The position numbers were made by a program, and so were the translations under genes. Under the pieces are notes generated by a model, which saw nothing but the letters and a program-made list of their open reading frames with translations, was not told the DNA's origin and ran no database searches. A stretch of 6,248 nt of DNA from Candidatus Pacearchaeota archaeon (GTDB taxonomy: Archaea; Nanobdellota; Nanobdellia; Pacearchaeales; GW2011-AR1), in NCBI GenBank assembly GCA_003554465.1, contig PWGL01000117.1, positions 1 to 6,248 of the forward strand. Reading direction: 5' to 3'. Positions 5,201 to 6,248 of the stretch are shown here, piece by piece (the first letter of the stretch is position 1; every line of letters starts with the position of its first letter).

Positions 5201-5941
5201 ATGCTTGATAGATCAAAAAACACCCCGTTATATTCTCAATTACAAAACCTATTATTAAATCGTATTGAGAATGATATTTATGAAGTCAACGACAAAATAC
5301 CAACTGAAGATAAATTGCAGGAGCAATTCAACATCAGTAGGATAACGGTTCGAAAAGCTATTACCGAACTTGAAAAAAAGGGTTATTTAGAAAAAAAACC
5401 AGGAAAAGGGACCTTCGTAAAAGCTAATAATCCCGGTAAAAAGGTATCTCAAAACTTAAACAGGATATCAACCTGGACAGAAACTATGAAACTCAGTGGT
5501 TGTGAGCCAGGAACTGTCAAGGTAGATTTTTCTGTGGAGATTCCTGCTGCAGAAATACAGGAGCTATTAAAACTTGAAACCGAGGATAAGGTTGTTAGAA
5601 TTAAAAGGTGGAGAACCGGCAATAACAAACCCTACACCATAATGACTAATTATATACTGGAATATCTGGTCCCTAATATAGAAAAAAATGGACTTAATAC
5701 TGAATCATTATATGAAACCTATGAAGAAAAGTATAATATTAGATTCGGTAAAGCCAAAGAAATTGTAGAAGCCAAAAAAGCTACTGCTGAAGAAAGGGAG
5801 TTTTTAAAGATTGAAAAGGATGAACCTGTAATAGCAGTTACCAGAATTTCTTTTGACCCCGGTGGTAATCCTTTTGAAGTAGTTAAATCTTCTACCAGAG
5901 CTGATTTATATAAATATGAAATAGAGTTGGAAGGAAGATAA
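5201..5941 (+). CDS. GntR/HutC-family transcriptional regulator with UTRA domain
   Basis: A DNA-binding repressor or activator of 246 residues from ATG 5201 (250 from the less likely ATG 5189). Residues 8-74 form the GntR winged helix-turn-helix: PLYSQLQNLLLNRIENDIY, then the IPTEDKLQEQFNISRITVRKAI helix-turn-helix core and the wing KKPGKGTFV. A UTRA ligand-binding domain of chorismate-lyase fold follows at about 95-240, with VVRIKRWRTGNNKPYTIMTNYI in its first half and EPVIAVTRISFDPGGNPFEVVKSSTRADLYKYEIEL at its end. HutC-type members usually respond to sugar phosphates or related small molecules and bind two-fold symmetric sites as dimers. Being next to transporter and epimerase genes, it very likely controls this locus. 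Its operator is unknown; the CCAGTATATTGG palindrome in both 56-bp repeats is one candidate. No truncation or missing domain is evident. Confidence 0.92.
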   Translation: MLDRSKNTPLYSQLQNLLLNRIENDIYEVNDKIPTEDKLQEQFNISRITVRKAITELEKKGYLEKKPGKGTFVKANNPGKKVSQNLNRISTWTETMKLSGCEPGTVKVDFSVEIPAAEIQELLKLETEDKVVRIKRWRTGNNKPYTIMTNYILEYLVPNIEKNGLNTESLYETYEEKYNIRFGKAKEIVEAKKATAEEREFLKIEKDEPVIAVTRISFDPGGNPFEVVKSSTRADLYKYEIELEGR

Positions 5942-6170
5942 TTTCTGGAAGGGAAAATCGGCAAGGAAAAAGCAGATCAGGTCTAGGAGCGGCGAAAATC
6001 TATATAAGTAGAGCAGGTCATAATAGATGAAAAATCCAAAATAGCCATAATAGCCGCAGAAAGTGAAAAAATGCCCTAAGTGGTGAAAATCTTCAACTCG
6101 GCAATTTAAATTCGGTAATGATAAAAAAGCTGTGAAAAACCATTTTGAGAAGTATCTGGAGGAAAAAAAC
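5942..6170. other. 229-bp A-rich gap before the epimerase gene
   Basis: No convincing gene or terminator is visible. The + strand is rich in A and poor in T, with loosely repeated GTGAAAA motifs (6063-6069, 6083-6089, 6132-6138), GGTGAAAATCT/GGCGAAAATCT-like segments and two CAGGTC hexamers (from 5978 and 6014). One reading frame stays open for 23 codons (6008-6079) but has no plausible start near its beginning. It probably holds the leader of the epimerase gene. A decayed short gene is possible but unproven. Confidence 0.4.
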
Positions 6171-6248
6171 ATGAACAAAATCGGAATTTATTATGCCTAC
6201 TGGAGCAAAGACTGGGTTGTTGATTTTGCTAAATATGTCAAAAAAGCC
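6171..6248 (+). CDS. sugar 3-epimerase-like TIM-barrel protein, N-terminal fragment
   Basis: Only the first 26 codons are in the window; the gene runs off the right edge. The opening MNKIGIYYAYWSKDWVVDFA closely resembles, from memory, the N-terminus of clostridial D-psicose (allulose) 3-epimerases, which begin with a GIYYAYWE pattern. Members of this D-tagatose 3-epimerase group of the sugar phosphate isomerase/epimerase superfamily are metal-dependent and interconvert ketoses at C3 in the cytoplasm. The conserved tyrosine-rich strand (Y7, Y8, Y10) forms part of the substrate pocket in that group. GGAGG (6158-6162) lies 8 bases before the ATG, a strong site. The catalytic glutamates and metal ligands lie beyond the window and cannot be checked, so the exact sugar is unknown. 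Confidence 0.75.
   Translation, partial: MNKIGIYYAYWSKDWVVDFAKYVKKA

Noticed and set aside
5719..6178. Two overlapping reverse-strand frames (5719-5964 and 5906-6178)
   Set aside because: One shadows the GntR C-terminus. The other is a Phe/Tyr-rich translation of A-rich DNA with no domain or good ribosome binding site.

Overview
The window looks like a chromosomal carbohydrate-utilisation locus from a low-GC, anaerobic, salt-adapted bacterium. My best guess is Bacillota of the Halanaerobiales type. Three things point there: AT-rich DNA with strong AGGAGG-type ribosome binding sites, a substrate-binding protein with a very large excess of Asp/Glu over Lys/Arg, and a signal peptide on that protein with no lipobox cysteine, which fits a soluble periplasmic protein in a two-membrane cell. 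The taxonomy is an inference; no rRNA or marker gene is present.

Layout, all genes on the + strand: (1) a 56-bp hairpin-bearing repeat at the left edge; (2) an IolS-like aldo/keto reductase, 203-1168; (3) a 638-bp non-coding stretch with several inverted repeats and a G-quadruplex-type motif; (4) a family 1 sugar ABC transporter substrate-binding protein, 1807-3147; (5) a second, identical copy of the 56-bp repeat in the gap before the permeases; (6) two MalF/MalG-type permeases, 3373-4278 and 4281-5102, almost abutting; (7) a GntR/HutC-type regulator with a UTRA effector domain, about 5201-5941, behind a fair sigma-A-like promoter; (8) an A-rich 229-bp gap; (9) the first 26 codons of a TIM-barrel sugar epimerase resembling D-tagatose/D-psicose 3-epimerases, cut off by the window end.

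The genes make sense as one module. The binding protein captures a sugar outside the inner membrane and the two permeases import it. A shared ATPase encoded elsewhere would power them, since none is in the window. The GntR protein would sense a sugar or sugar phosphate and control the locus, while the epimerase and the aldo/keto reductase would interconvert or oxidise/reduce a ketose or related polyol. A rare ketose or cyclitol-like compound is a reasonable guess for the substrate, but nothing here fixes it.

The most unusual element is the 56-bp repeat. Its two copies are identical base for base. Each has a perfect 15-bp stem with a 6-nt loop, a second competing 3' arm, and an imperfect CCAGTATATTGG palindrome at its left end. 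It lacks a T-tract, so it is not an ordinary terminator. It could be a small palindromic mobile repeat, an mRNA-stabilising or processing hairpin, a regulatory site, or some combination.
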